Part shown: piece by piece, positions 1-12,468 of the stretch
Numbering within the stretch: the first letter of the stretch is position 1
Layout: the number at the start of each line of letters is the position of its first letter
DNA from: Oscillospiraceae bacterium
GTDB taxonomy: Bacteria > Bacillota > Clostridia > Oscillospirales > Ruminococcaceae
Reading direction: 5' to 3'
NCBI GenBank assembly: GCA_017439985.1
Contig: JAFSIC010000017.1
Span: forward strand, 1-36,706
Length of the DNA: 36,706 nt
Notes under the pieces: model-generated
What the model saw: the letters and a program-made list of their open reading frames with translations, nothing else
What the model was told of the DNA's origin: nothing
Database searches by the model: none
Translations under genes and position numbers: made by a program

Positions 1-221
1 TGTCGGTTTCGTATTCAACGTGAGAAGTGTTGATGGTGATACCACGTTCTCTTTCTTCTGGTGCTTTATCGATCATATCGTAAGCAGAGAACTGAGCCTG
101 GCCTTTCAGGGACAGGGTTTTGGTGATAGCTGCGGTCAGAGTGGTTTTACCATGGTCAACGTGGCCGATGGTACCAATGTTAATATGAGGTTTGGTTCTT
201 TCGAACTTAGACTTTGCCATT
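1..221 (-). CDS. tuf: Elongation factor Tu, N-terminal part (cut by window edge)
   Basis: EF-Tu is the GTPase that brings aminoacyl-tRNA to the ribosomal A site in the cytoplasm. The first 73 residues are visible, starting [16 protein letters not shown]. The P-loop GHVDHGKT is at residues 19-26, and the switch I end with the conserved GITI (Mg-binding Thr) is near 60-63. The start ATG at 219-221 follows a good ribosome binding site (GGGAGG, 231-236). The gene is last in the rpsL-rpsG-fusA-tuf order but has its own promoter in the gap after fusA. The 3' part lies outside the window, so it cannot be told whether this is tufA or one of two copies. Confidence 0.98.
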
Positions 222-283
222 GGGGTATTCCTCCCTATAATAAAATTTAATATACACATTCAAAAAAGAATGCTTCACTTTGT

Positions 284-312
284 ATTGTAGCAAGTTCTTT
301 TTCAAAATGCAA
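284..312 (-). promoter_or_regulatory. Promoter of tuf
   Basis: On the minus strand, TTGCAT (307-312) is followed after 17 bp by TACAAT (284-289), a good SigA-type promoter. It lies between the fusA stop and the tuf start and leaves a leader of about 55 nt. It suggests tuf gets extra transcription independent of the str operon. Confidence 0.7.
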
Positions 313-317
313 GTAGG

Positions 318-369
318 ATTCCCGAGGAATGTGAAAAATATCCGAAAATATTCTGCAAATCTCGGGAAT
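318..369 (-). repeat. Inverted repeat in the fusA-tuf gap
   Basis: ATTCCCGAG (318-326) and CTCGGGAAT (361-369) are perfectly complementary 9-nt arms. The intervening 34 nt contain a weaker inner AT-rich dyad (ATAT...ATAT). The repeat lies in the fusA 3' untranslated region just upstream of the tuf promoter. There is no T-run on the minus-strand 3' side, so it is not a classical intrinsic terminator. It may be an mRNA 3' stabiliser or processing signal (inference). Confidence 0.55.
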
Positions 370-399
370 TCTTCTTAAAATCAAGCGTTCAAAAACGAA

Positions 400-2481
400 T
401 TAGTCGTTTTTGGAACGGCTTGCGATGATTTTCTCACCGATGGATTTTGGAACTTCTACGTAGTGAGAAGGTTCCATGGTGTACTGGCCACGACCCTGAG
501 TTTTGGAACGCAGGTCGGTTGCATAACCGAACATCTCAGCCAGTGGAACGAAGGCACGAATTTCCTGAGAACCGTTTCTTGCTTCCATACCCTGAATCTG
601 ACCACGACGGGAGTTCAGGTCACCGATAACATCACCCATGTAATCTTCTGGAGTGATAACAGTTACTTTCATCATTGGTTCGAGCAGTACGGAGTCACCC
701 TTCTTCAGAGCTTCTTTCAGTGCCATAGAACCGGCAATCTTGAAGGCCATTTCAGAGGAGTCAACTTCATGGTAAGAACCATCGTACAGAGTAACTTTTA
801 CGTCTACTACGTTGTAGCCAGCCAGTACACCGGACTGCAGAGCGCCCTGGATACCCTGGTCAACAGCAGGAACGTATTCTTTAGGAATAGAACCACCAAC
901 GAGTTTGTTGATGAATTCGTAACCTTTACCGCTTTCGTTAGGTTCAGCAATGATCTTAACGTGACCGTACTGACCTTTACCACCGGACTGACGAGCATAT
1001 TTCATGTCAACGTTAGCCTCTTTGCGGATGGTTTCTTTATAAGCAACCTGTGGTTTACCTACGTTAGCTTCAACTTTGAATTCGCGGAGCAGACGGTCAA
1101 CGATGATTTCCAGGTGGAGCTCACCCATACCAGCGATGATGGTCTGTGCGGTTTCTTCGTCAGTGTAGGTACGGAAGGTTGGGTCTTCTTCTGCCAGTTT
1201 AGCCAGAGCGATACCCATTTTTTCCTGACCAGCTTTGGTTTTTGGTTCGATTGCTACACGGATAACTGGTTCTGGGAATACCATGGACTCCAGAATGATT
1301 GGATGTTTAGGATCGCACAGAGTGTCACCGGTAGTAACTTTCTTCAGACCAACAGCAGCAGCGATATCACCAGCGTAGCAGGTATCGATATCTTTTCTGT
1401 TGTTAGCATGCATCTGAAGGATTCGACCGATTCTTTCGGTATGGCCTTTGCTTGCGTTCAGAACGGTATCGCCGGTGTTTACTTTACCGGAGTATACGCG
1501 GAAGAAGCAGAGTTTACCTACGTATGGGTCGGTAGCAATTTTGAATGCCAGAGTAGCCATTGGAGCGTCGTCGCTGGATGGTCTTTCTTCTTCTTCCTCA
1601 GTATCAACGTTGATACCTTTGATGTTAGGAACATCGGTAGGAGCTGGCATGTAATCTACGATAGCGTCCAGCAGTTTCTGTACGCCTTTGTTTTTGTAAG
1701 AAGTACCGCAGCATACTGGAACGATGGTGTTTTCCAGGGTGCCGATACGGATAGCTTTCTTGATTTCTTCGATGGTGAGGTCTTCACCTTCGAGGTATTT
1801 TTCCATCAGGGATTCATCCAGCTCTGCTACAGCCTCAATCAGTTTGGTTCTGTATTCATCGCAGATGTCTACCATGTCTTCTGGAATTGGTTCTTCACGA
1901 ATGTCTTTGCCCTTATCGTCGTAGTAAACGTAAGCTTTCATTTCTACCAGGTCAACGAGGCCTTTGTAGAACTGTTCAGAGCCGATTGGCAGCTGAATTG
2001 GAACTGCATTACATTTCAGACGGTCATGGATCATGTTCAGAACGTTGAAGAAGTCAGCGCCCATGATGTCCATTTTGTTTACGTAGATCATACGTGGAAC
2101 TTTGTAGTTGTCAGCCTGTCTCCATACGGTTTCAGACTGTGGTTCTACACCGCCTTTTGCACACATAACGGTTACGGAACCGTCCAGTACGCGCAGGGAA
2201 CGTTCAACTTCTACGGTGAAGTCAACGTGGCCAGGGGTGTCGATGATGTTGATGCGGTGGTCTTTCCAGTAGCAGGTGGTTGCAGCGGAAGTGATAGTAA
2301 TACCACGTTCCTGCTCCTGAACCATCCAGTCCATGGTAGCGCTACCGTCATGGGTTTCACCAATTTTATGGTTAACACCGGTGTAGTACAGAATACGCTC
2401 GGTGGTGGTAGTTTTACCAGCATCGATGTGCGCCATAATACCGATGTTACGGGTGAGTTCCAGAGATACGTCTCTTGGCAT
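400..2481 (-). CDS. fusA: Elongation factor G
   Basis: EF-G is the translocation GTPase, which also acts in ribosome recycling with RRF. At 693 aa it has the usual full length. The P-loop AHIDAGKT is at residues 17-24, the switch regions include ERGITI near 58-63, DTPGHVD is at 81-87 and NKMD at 135-138. The rest matches EF-G domains II-V, including the domain IV YGHVK region. The start ATG (2479-2481) is preceded by a strong AGGAGG site. It sits between rpsG and tuf in the conserved str operon. No insertion or change typical of a duplicated, resistance-type EF-G was noticed, so this looks like the housekeeping copy. Confidence 0.98.
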   Translation of the reverse strand: MPRDVSLELTRNIGIMAHIDAGKTTTTERILYYTGVNHKIGETHDGSATMDWMVQEQERGITITSAATTCYWKDHRINIIDTPGHVDFTVEVERSLRVLDGSVTVMCAKGGVEPQSETVWRQADNYKVPRMIYVNKMDIMGADFFNVLNMIHDRLKCNAVPIQLPIGSEQFYKGLVDLVEMKAYVYYDDKGKDIREEPIPEDMVDICDEYRTKLIEAVAELDESLMEKYLEGEDLTIEEIKKAIRIGTLENTIVPVCCGTSYKNKGVQKLLDAIVDYMPAPTDVPNIKGINVDTEEEEERPSSDDAPMATLAFKIATDPYVGKLCFFRVYSGKVNTGDTVLNASKGHTERIGRILQMHANNRKDIDTCYAGDIAAAVGLKKVTTGDTLCDPKHPIILESMVFPEPVIRVAIEPKTKAGQEKMGIALAKLAEEDPTFRTYTDEETAQTIIAGMGELHLEIIVDRLLREFKVEANVGKPQVAYKETIRKEANVDMKYARQSGGKGQYGHVKIIAEPNESGKGYEFINKLVGGSIPKEYVPAVDQGIQGALQSGVLAGYNVVDVKVTLYDGSYHEVDSSEMAFKIAGSMALKEALKKGDSVLLEPMMKVTVITPEDYMGDVIGDLNSRRGQIQGMEARNGSQEIRAFVPLAEMFGYATDLRSKTQGRGQYTMEPSHYVEVPKSIGEKIIASRSKND

Positions 2482-2549
2482 AATTGTCCTCCTCCTATAT
2501 GATGATCGGTCGATTTATACTGTTACACTTGCGAAAACTAAGCAAGAAC

Positions 2550-2579
2550 CAGCGGAAAAAGCATACACTTTTTCCGCTG
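2550..2579 (-). other. Intercistronic hairpin between rpsG and fusA
   Basis: CAGCGGAAAAAG (2550-2561) and CTTTTTCCGCTG (2568-2579) form a perfect 12-bp stem with a 6-nt loop. It stands in the 137-nt gap between rpsG and fusA. The minus-strand sequence after the stem (GGTTCTTGC) is not a T-run, so termination is unlikely. By position it could be an mRNA processing site or an S7 autoregulatory site. In E. coli, S7 binds the rpsL-rpsG junction instead, so that role is only a guess. Confidence 0.6.
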
Positions 2580-2618
2580 TTTCCATTTTCTTCCGAATAT
2601 TCAGTCCGAAAACCGAAA

Positions 2619-3089
2619 TTAGAATCTGTAATGTGCGAAAGCTTTGTTAGCTTCAGCCATTTTGTGAGTGTCTTCACGTTTCTTAACAGCACCGCCGGTA
2701 CCATTGATAGCGTCGACAATTTCACCAGCCAGACGTTCTTTCATGGTTTTCTCGGAACGAGCTCTGGAGTAGTTGGTCAGCCATCTCAGACCCAGAGTCT
2801 GACGACGAGCTGGACGAACTTCCATTGGTACCTGGTAGGTAGCACCACCGATACGGCGAGCTTTTACCTCCAGAACTGGCATGATGTTTTCCAGAGCTTC
2901 CTGGAATGCTTCCAGTGCATCTTTGCCGGTTTTTTCAGCAACGATGTCGAATGCACCGTAAACGATCTTCTGGGCAACACCCTTCTTACCGTCATACATT
3001 ACATTATTTACTAAACGAGTTACCAGTTTGGAATTGTACATTGGATCTGGCAATACGTCTCTTTTTGCGATTTGACCTCTTCTTGGCAC
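2619..3089 (-). CDS. rpsG: 30S ribosomal protein S7
   Basis: S7 is a primary 16S rRNA 3'-domain binding protein that nucleates head assembly of the 30S subunit. The protein has the standard 156 residues when read from GTG at 3087-3089 ([15 protein letters not shown]...). The start is decided by AGGAGG at 3098-3103 with 8-nt spacing. An in-frame ATG 18 bases upstream (3107) would place the Shine-Dalgarno inside the coding region and add six residues not found in S7. It follows rpsL and precedes fusA in the str operon. Confidence 0.97.
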   Translation of the reverse strand: MPRRGQIAKRDVLPDPMYNSKLVTRLVNNVMYDGKKGVAQKIVYGAFDIVAEKTGKDALEAFQEALENIMPVLEVKARRIGGATYQVPMEVRPARRQTLGLRWLTNYSRARSEKTMKERLAGEIVDAINGTGGAVKKREDTHKMAEANKAFAHYRF

Positions 3090-3231
3090 TTCGCTTCCCT
3101 CCTTCACATAATGATATCATAGGTACTCGAAAGTGACAAAACTCCCGTTGCCAATGCAGAAGCCTATATATAATAAGCTGCTACACAGCAGTAAATTGTC
3201 TTATTTTAGTTAAGCAACCTGCGGGGTTTTA

Positions 3232-3657
3232 TTACTTCTTGGCACCAGCCTTTGGACGTTTAGCACCGTATTTAGAACGGCTCTGTTTTCTGTTCGCAAC
3301 ACCCTGAGTATCGAGGGTACCACGGATAATGTGGTAACGAACACCAGGAAGGTCTTTTACACGACCGCCACGGATCAGGACAACAGAGTGTTCCTGCAGG
3401 TTATGGCCGATACCAGGAATGTAAGCAGTTGCTTCGATTCCGTTGGAAAGTCTTACTCTCGCTACTTTTCTCAACGCAGAGTTAGGTTTTTTAGGAGTCT
3501 GGGTTCTGATTGCAGTGCAGACACCTCTCTTCTGTGGAGAGTTCTGAGCGATAGCTTCGCGTTTCTGAGAGTTCCATCCTTTCAGCAGTGCTGGAGCGGT
3601 AGATTTTTTCTCTACAGATTCTCTTCCTTTTCTTACGAGCTGGTTAAAGGTTGGCAT
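3232..3657 (-). CDS. rpsL: 30S ribosomal protein S12
   Basis: S12 sits at the decoding centre of the 30S subunit. The protein is 141 aa. The streptomycin-relevant lysines of the [11 protein letters not shown] loop are present (Lys56, Lys57), as is the second loop [14 protein letters not shown] (residues 96-109), which carries the Asp that RimO methylthiolates in many bacteria. Relative to E. coli there is an N-terminal insertion of roughly 14 residues near positions 25-40, usual in Gram-positives. A strong AAGGAGGTG site precedes the ATG. This is the first gene of the str operon, with its own promoter about 70 bases upstream; no L7Ae-like gene is found between rpoC and rpsL. Confidence 0.98.
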   Translation of the reverse strand: MPTFNQLVRKGRESVEKKSTAPALLKGWNSQKREAIAQNSPQKRGVCTAIRTQTPKKPNSALRKVARVRLSNGIEATAYIPGIGHNLQEHSVVLIRGGRVKDLPGVRYHIIRGTLDTQGVANRKQSRSKYGAKRPKAGAKK

Positions 3658-3725
3658 GAGGGCACCTCCTTCTGAATTTTATAAAATTTCTTGATGGCAT
3701 GGCATAATTGCCCCATCGCTTTTGT

Positions 3726-3755
3726 ATTTTAACACTTTGTCCACGAATTTGTCAA
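3726..3755 (-). promoter_or_regulatory. Promoter of the rpsL-rpsG-fusA operon
   Basis: The minus strand reads TTGACA (3750-3755), 18 bp, then TAAAAT (3726-3731). It lies just after the rpoC terminator and about 70 bases upstream of the rpsL start. It indicates that the str operon is initiated independently of rpoBC. Confidence 0.75.
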
Positions 3756-3850
3756 CTGACGGACCTACACAAAATTGCCATTCCGGACCCCCTGCCTTTG
3801 TGCAATCCGCTCTCTTCTGATAGTTTTGCCACTTTGGGTGTATTTATACG

Positions 3851-3880
3851 CAAAAAACAGCGCCCCAAGCGGGACGCTGT
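3851..3880 (-). terminator. Intrinsic terminator after rpoC
   Basis: On the minus strand, stem ACAGCGTCCC and arm GGGGCGCTGT (one G-U pair) enclose the loop GCTT and are followed by TTTTTT. The element is misplaced for plain rpoC termination: it lies beyond the rpoC stop (3927) in the direction of transcription, about 46 nt downstream, which is normal for a 3' UTR. It separates rpoBC from rpsL. Confidence 0.85.
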
Positions 3881-3926
3881 CTCTTATTTCGTCGGTTTTA
3901 AGCAGTGATTTCTCAGAAATCGCTTC

Positions 3927-7487
<3,561 letters not shown>

Positions 7488-7504
7488 TGTCGACCCCTTC
7501 TTCC

Positions 7505-10500
7505 TTAAAATTCAAAATCACTGTCATCGTCATCGCCGCCGAGGCCCAGATCGCTGAACTGATCCAGCAGGCTGCTGATATCATCGTCATCGTCGTCCAG
7601 GTCAGGCTGTTCGATAGCAAATTTGTCTTCAAACTCGGAATCCACAGCCACGTTCTCGAAGTTGCTGCCGTTTTCCTCATTGTTGTATTCTGCATTGTGT
7701 TCAGGGCCATTGAAGCCAAGATCTTCGTCCAGATCCTGTTTCAGGTCGATCTCTTCGTTGTTCTTATCCAGAACTTTAACATCCAGACACAGGGACTGGA
7801 GCTCTTTAACAAGAACTTTGAAGGATTCCGGAATACCAGGTTTTGGAACGTTCTGGCCTTTGACGATTGCTTCGAAGGTCTTCACGCGGCCGACAACGTC
7901 GTCGGATTTCACGGTGATGATCTCCTGCAGGGTGTAAGCAGCACCGTAAGCTTCCAGTGCCCAAACCTCCATCTCACCGAAACGCTGACCGCCGAACTGA
8001 GCTTTACCACCCAGAGGCTGCTGAGTAACGAGAGAGTATGGACCGGTGGAACGAGCATGGATCTTATCGTCAACCAGATGATGGAGTTTCAGATAGTACA
8101 TGTAACCAACGGTAACCGGGTTATCGAATGGTTCACCGGTACGGCCATCGTAAACGATGGTCTTACCGTCTTCGCGCAGGCCTGCTTCACGCAGAACATC
8201 GCGGATGTCAGCCTCGCTTGCACCGTCGAAGACTGGGGTAGCAACTTTCCAGCCCAGTTCGGAAGCAGCGCGGCCCAGATGCACTTCCAGAACCTGACCG
8301 ATGTTCATACGGGAAGGTACGCCCAGAGGGTTCAGACAGATGTCCAGTGGACGACCGTCAGCCAGGAATGGCATGTCTTCCTGTGGGAGGATTCTGGAAA
8401 CAACACCCTTGTTACCATGACGACCTGCCATCTTATCGCCGACAGACAGTTTACGTTTCTGAGCGATGTAGCAGCGAACGATCATGTTAACGCCTGGAGA
8501 CAGCTCATCGCTGTTCTCACGGGTGAATACTTTCACGTCAACGATAACACCGTACATACCGTGTGGTACTTTCAGGGAGGTGTCACGGACTTCTCTTGCT
8601 TTTTCGCCGAAGATTGCGCGGAGCAGACGTTCTTCTGCGTTCAGTTCGGTTTCACCTTTTGGAGTAACCTTACCAACCAGAATGTCGCCGGCTTTTACTT
8701 CAGCACCGATGCGGATGATACCGCGTTCGTCCAGATCACGCAGAGCGTCTTCACCAACGTTTGGAATATCGCGGGTGATTTCTTCCGGACCGAGCTTGGT
8801 GTCACGAGCTTCGGTTTCGAATTCCTCAATATGAATAGAGGTGTATACGTCATCACGAACCAGTTTCTCATTGATGAGAACTGCGTCCTCGTAGTTGTAA
8901 CCGTCCCAGGTCATGAAGCCGATCAGGGCGTTTTTACCCAGAGAGATCTCACCGTTGCAGGTTGCAGGACCGTCAGCCAGCACCTGACCTTTGGTCACGC
9001 GTTCACCGGCAGCAACGATTGGTCTCTGGTTGATACAGGTACCCTGGTTGGAACGGAGGAACTTGATGATGTGGTAATCTTTCAGTTCACCATCGTCGGT
9101 GCGGATCACGATGCGGTCTGCGGAAACGCGTTCAACCACACCGTCTTCGTTTGCCAGTACACAAACGCCGGAGTCAACGGCTGCTTTGTATTCCATACCG
9201 GTACCAACGATTGGGTTTTCGGTTTTCATCAGCGGAACTGCCTGACGCTGCATGTTCGCACCCATCAGAGCTCGGTTGGTATCGTCGTTCTCAAGGAATG
9301 GGATCATTGCGGTTGCAACGGATACTACCATCTTAGGAGAAACGTCCATGTAGTCAACCAGTTCGCGTTTTTCGGTCTTAACAACGTCTCTGTGACGAAC
9401 TGCAACCATTTCGTTTACGAAGCAGTTGTTTTCGTCGAGAGGTTCGTTTGCCTGTGCTACGATGAATTCATCTTCCTCATCAGCGGTCATGTAGCGGATC
9501 TCATCCAGAACCTTACCGGTTTCTTTGTCAACGCGGCGGTATGGAGCCTCTACGAAGCCGTATTTGTTGATTCTTGCGAAGGTAGCCAAGTAGGAGATCA
9601 GACCGATGTTAGGACCTTCAGGGGTCTCTACAGGGCACATACGACCGTAGTGACTGTAGTGTACGTCTCGAACTTCGAAGCCTGCACGGTCACGGGACAG
9701 ACCGCCAGGACCCAGTGCGGACAGTCTTCTCTTATGGGTCAGCTCTGCCAGAGGGTTGTTCTGGTCCATGAACTGAGACAGTGGAGAAGAACCGAAGAAT
9801 TCTTTGATTGCCGCAACAACAGGGCGGATGTTGATCAGAGCCTGTGGGGTGATCACGTCCATATCCTGAGCCTGAGTGGTCATACGCTCGCGGATCACGC
9901 GTTCCATACGGGAGAAGCCGATGCGGAACTGGTTCTGCAGCAGCTCACCAACGCAGCGGATACGACGGTTGCCCAGATGGTCGATGTCATCGGTCAGGCC
10001 GATGCCGTTGTCCAGGTTGCAGATATAGTTGATGGTTGCGAAGATATCGTCTTTGATGATGTGTTTTGGCACCAGATCGTCGCATCTCATGCGGATGGTT
10101 TCTTTCAGTGCTTCTTCATCATCGCCGCAAGCGTCCAGAATTTCGCAGAGTACGGAGAAACGTACTTTTTCCAGAACGCCCAGCTCTTCGCAGTCGAAGT
10201 TTACATAATCATGGATATCAACCATGCCGTTGGAAATAACTTTAACTTCTTTATCGCCAACTTTCAGGAAAGCAGTGTTGATACCTGCGCGCTCGATCTC
10301 TTCTGCTTTTGCGCGGGAGATGATCTCGCCTTCGTCAGCCATCAGTTCACCGGTACGGGTGTTGATGATAGGCTGAGACAGAACATGGCCAACCAGACGG
10401 CTGCCGATGCCCAGTTTTTTATTGTATTTGTAACGGCCAACGCGGGACAGATCATATCTTCTTGCATCGAAGAAGAGCATATCGATATGGCTCTGTGCGC

Positions 10501-11254
10501 TGTCTACTGTTGGAGGTTCACCCGGACGGAGCTTACGGTAAACTTCCAGCAGACCTTCTTCGGTGTTGTTGGTGCTGTCTTTTTCCAGAGTAGCCAGCAT
10601 CTTGGTATCGCTGCCGAAGAAGTCCAGAATCTGTGCGTCGCTGGAGAGACCCAGTGCACGGATAAAGGTAGTTACAGGCAGTTTTCTGTTTTTGTCGATA
10701 CGAACGTAGAACACATCGTTGGAATCGGTTTCATACTCCAGCCATGCGCCACGGTTTGGAATAACAGTGGAAGAGTACAGTGCTTTACCTGCTTTGTCGC
10801 GGCTCATTGCGTAGTAAACGCCAGGAGAACGAACCAGCTGAGATACGATAACACGTTCTGCACCATTGATGATGAAGGTACCGCTATCGGTCATCAGTGG
10901 GAAATCGCCCATGAAGATATCCTGTTCTTTTACTTCGCCGGTTTCCTTATTGAGGAGGCTGGCACGTACACGCAAAGGTGCGGAGTAAGTAGCGTCGCGC
11001 TCTTTGCATTCTTCGATGCTGTACTTTGGTTTATCTTCGAGACGATAATCGATAAAGTCAAGCACCAGATTGCCCTGATAGTCGGTAATCGCAGAAATAT
11101 CTTTGAATACTTCCTTAATTCCTTCTTCCAGGAACCATTTGTAAGAGTTTTTCTGAATTTCGATGAGGTTTGGCATCTCCAGAACTTCATCGATACGAGA
11201 AAAGCTCATTCGCTGAACATTCTTCCCGAGTTGTACAGGTTTCACATTCACCAT
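7505..11254 (-). CDS. rpoB: RNA polymerase beta subunit
   Basis: This is the beta subunit of RNA polymerase. The chosen ATG at 11252-11254 gives 1249 aa ([13 protein letters not shown]...). Another in-frame ATG at 11272 has no ribosome site, whereas GGAGTGGGTGA precedes the chosen one. The rifampicin cluster ([15 protein letters not shown] then [13 protein letters not shown]) is intact, with His and Ser at the classical resistance positions unchanged; a Pro stands where E. coli has Gln. The C-terminus carries an unusual acidic extension of about 80 residues, with a DDDDDD run and a second DDDD block. Unlike many genomes, no rplL or rplJ lies directly upstream; lysO genes do. It has its own promoter and a structured leader. 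Confidence 0.98.
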   Translation of the reverse strand: MVNVKPVQLGKNVQRMSFSRIDEVLEMPNLIEIQKNSYKWFLEEGIKEVFKDISAITDYQGNLVLDFIDYRLEDKPKYSIEECKERDATYSAPLRVRASLLNKETGEVKEQDIFMGDFPLMTDSGTFIINGAERVIVSQLVRSPGVYYAMSRDKAGKALYSSTVIPNRGAWLEYETDSNDVFYVRIDKNRKLPVTTFIRALGLSSDAQILDFFGSDTKMLATLEKDSTNNTEEGLLEVYRKLRPGEPPTVDSAQSHIDMLFFDARRYDLSRVGRYKYNKKLGIGSRLVGHVLSQPIINTRTGELMADEGEIISRAKAEEIERAGINTAFLKVGDKEVKVISNGMVDIHDYVNFDCEELGVLEKVRFSVLCEILDACGDDEEALKETIRMRCDDLVPKHIIKDDIFATINYICNLDNGIGLTDDIDHLGNRRIRCVGELLQNQFRIGFSRMERVIRERMTTQAQDMDVITPQALINIRPVVAAIKEFFGSSPLSQFMDQNNPLAELTHKRRLSALGPGGLSRDRAGFEVRDVHYSHYGRMCPVETPEGPNIGLISYLATFARINKYGFVEAPYRRVDKETGKVLDEIRYMTADEEDEFIVAQANEPLDENNCFVNEMVAVRHRDVVKTEKRELVDYMDVSPKMVVSVATAMIPFLENDDTNRALMGANMQRQAVPLMKTENPIVGTGMEYKAAVDSGVCVLANEDGVVERVSADRIVIRTDDGELKDYHIIKFLRSNQGTCINQRPIVAAGERVTKGQVLADGPATCNGEISLGKNALIGFMTWDGYNYEDAVLINEKLVRDDVYTSIHIEEFETEARDTKLGPEEITRDIPNVGEDALRDLDERGIIRIGAEVKAGDILVGKVTPKGETELNAEERLLRAIFGEKAREVRDTSLKVPHGMYGVIVDVKVFTRENSDELSPGVNMIVRCYIAQKRKLSVGDKMAGRHGNKGVVSRILPQEDMPFLADGRPLDICLNPLGVPSRMNIGQVLEVHLGRAASELGWKVATPVFDGASEADIRDVLREAGLREDGKTIVYDGRTGEPFDNPVTVGYMYYLKLHHLVDDKIHARSTGPYSLVTQQPLGGKAQFGGQRFGEMEVWALEAYGAAYTLQEIITVKSDDVVGRVKTFEAIVKGQNVPKPGIPESFKVLVKELQSLCLDVKVLDKNNEEIDLKQDLDEDLGFNGPEHNAEYNNEENGSNFENVAVDSEFEDKFAIEQPDLDDDDDDISSLLDQFSDLGLGGDDDDSDFEF

Positions 11255-11289
11255 TCGGTTCACCCACTCCATTCTTTATTACTGAAAGC

Positions 11290-11349
11290 CAGCAAATTTT
11301 TCCGCTTATTTTCTGTGTATCATTACAGAAAATTCAGCCAATTTGCTGA
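11290..11349 (-). promoter_or_regulatory. Structured rpoB leader with alternative hairpins
   Basis: In the roughly 190-nt leader between the promoter and rpoB, the arms 11290-11297 (CAGCAAAT) and 11341-11348 (ATTTGCTG) pair. They enclose a 9-bp hairpin, 11308-11316 with 11325-11333. The distal arm can instead pair locally: TCAGC (11334-11338) with GCTGA (11345-11349). The two outer folds exclude each other, as in attenuators, but no terminator T-run follows. Pairings are seen in the sequence; a regulatory role is inference. Confidence 0.5.
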
Positions 11350-11451
11350 TTTTTTCGTCCTGTTTTTTCTTAAGACTATTGAAAATTCAAAATCGATATG
11401 GTACAATTATTCAAGATAACGGCACATTTATCCATTTTGATACATTATAAT

Positions 11452-11480
11452 ATTATATTATACTTCCTGCAAGAAGTCAA
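11452..11480 (-). promoter_or_regulatory. Promoter of rpoBC
   Basis: The minus strand reads TTGACT (11475-11480), 17 bp, then a perfect TATAAT (11452-11457). It lies between the lysO terminator and rpoB, giving a leader of about 190 nt. Confidence 0.85.
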
Positions 11481-11506
11481 CCATTTTGGTGCAGATAAAA
11501 ACGTAG

Positions 11507-11537
11507 AAAAGCCCCGACCAAACGGTCGGGGCTTTGT
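11507..11537 (-). terminator. Terminator after the lysO genes
   Basis: A 12-bp GC-rich perfect stem, AAAGCCCCGACC with GGTCGGGGCTTT, encloses a 4-nt loop. On the minus strand it is followed by TCTACGTTTTT. It lies about 15-45 nt past the lysO stop and just upstream of the rpoB promoter, so it insulates the two units. Confidence 0.8.
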
Positions 11538-11551
11538 TTATTTTGCTCGGT

Positions 11552-12157
11552 CTACGCACCGAAAAATCCGTAGAGAAAATTGATCAGGATCGGAATGAAG
11601 GATGTGCAGAGCACACCGTTGATCACCGCCATCATCGCCACCTCTTCGTCCGTGTATTTCATTAGAATAGACAAGGAGGTGTCGCTGCTGGTCGCGCCGG
11701 CAGGAGCAATGGCTGTATAGCCGTTGAGATATTTCGCCAGCACAGGGATCAGCAGAAATGTCAATATCTCACGGAGAATATTACTCAGGAACGCGATGGT
11801 TCCGATTTCCGCACCGATCAGATCAGTCAGCAAAACGCCGGATAAACTATACCAGCCCATACCTGCAGAAATGCAGAGGCTTTCCCTCAGCGGCATCTGC
11901 AGCGCGATGCTGCCCGCAATACCACCCAGCAAGGAACCGATCACAATACCGATGGGGATCACCAGAACTCGAACATTGTATTCCTGCATTTTGCGGAACA
12001 GGAGTTTATTCTCGCCAACACTGATACCCACGCTGAACATCAACAAAATCAGCGCATAGTCTGCCACCTGAGAGAAAAACTCCACGGTTTTCGGCAGGAA
12101 AAACAGCTGTCCGCAGGTGATGCCGAGAATCAGACAAAGAACTGCCGCAATGATCAT
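11552..12157 (-). CDS. lysO: Lysine exporter LysO, C-terminal part (split gene)
   Basis: This is a 201-aa, very hydrophobic inner-membrane protein with about six membrane segments. It matches by eye the larger C-terminal portion of LysO (YbjE, DUF340), the lysine/thialysine exporter. Recognisable stretches are LMFSVGISVGENK (near 39-51) and GMGWYSLSGVLL (near 98-109), followed by GATSSDTSLS. The ATG overlaps the stop of the upstream gene by 4 bases (ATGA), so translation is coupled. In E. coli LysO is one chain of about 300 aa; here the two parts total 300 aa, so a two-polypeptide transporter is likely rather than a broken gene. The substrate is inferred from the family. Confidence 0.85.
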   Translation of the reverse strand: MIIAAVLCLILGITCGQLFFLPKTVEFFSQVADYALILLMFSVGISVGENKLLFRKMQEYNVRVLVIPIGIVIGSLLGGIAGSIALQMPLRESLCISAGMGWYSLSGVLLTDLIGAEIGTIAFLSNILREILTFLLIPVLAKYLNGYTAIAPAGATSSDTSLSILMKYTDEEVAMMAVINGVLCTSFIPILINFLYGFFGA

Positions 12158-12453
12158 TCTTCATCACACTCCTTCAGTTTCATACCCACCAGATATTTTC
12201 TGGTCAAAGGATACACCACCAGAATAGAGCCTGTGATCGCCAGCGCCGCAAAAACAAAGCTGCGCAAACCCATGTTGGCCAATTCATGAATGAAGCCCGG
12301 GCGGCTGCCTAAGGAGACACCCATGGAGAAAATCAGCACCAGAGTCGATGCCAGCTGAATATTGATGTTCAGTTTGTTCCACTTTTCAGGGAAGCATTTC
12401 CAGCCGATCACCATACCGATCAGCAAAAAAATCAGAATAGAAATAGGACCCAT
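12154..12453 (-). CDS. lysO: Lysine exporter LysO, N-terminal part (split gene)
   Basis: This is a 99-aa membrane protein with three hydrophobic segments, corresponding to the N-terminal DUF340/LysO portion. Features include an IGMVIGWKCFP stretch and a middle segment LVLIFSMGVSLGS that resembles LMFSVGISVGE of the partner gene, as expected for the internal repeat of the family. The start ATG at 12453 has only a poorly spaced GAGAGG next to it. Translation may be coupled to the gene 15 bases upstream. It ends in the ATGA overlap with the C-terminal half. Confidence 0.82.
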   Translation of the reverse strand: MGPISILIFLLIGMVIGWKCFPEKWNKLNINIQLASTLVLIFSMGVSLGSRPGFIHELANMGLRSFVFAALAITGSILVVYPLTRKYLVGMKLKECDEE

Positions 12454-12468
12454 CCTCTCTTGCTTTGC

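Noticed and set aside
3087-3107. Longer rpsG start at ATG 3107
   Set aside because: It would place the AGGAGG site inside the coding sequence and add residues foreign to S7; GTG at 3089 gives the standard 156 aa.
3104-3139. TTGTCA-17-TATCAT on the minus strand in front of rpsG
   Set aside because: Good match, but the transcript would start inside or next to the rpsG ribosome binding site, so it is unlikely to work as a normal promoter.
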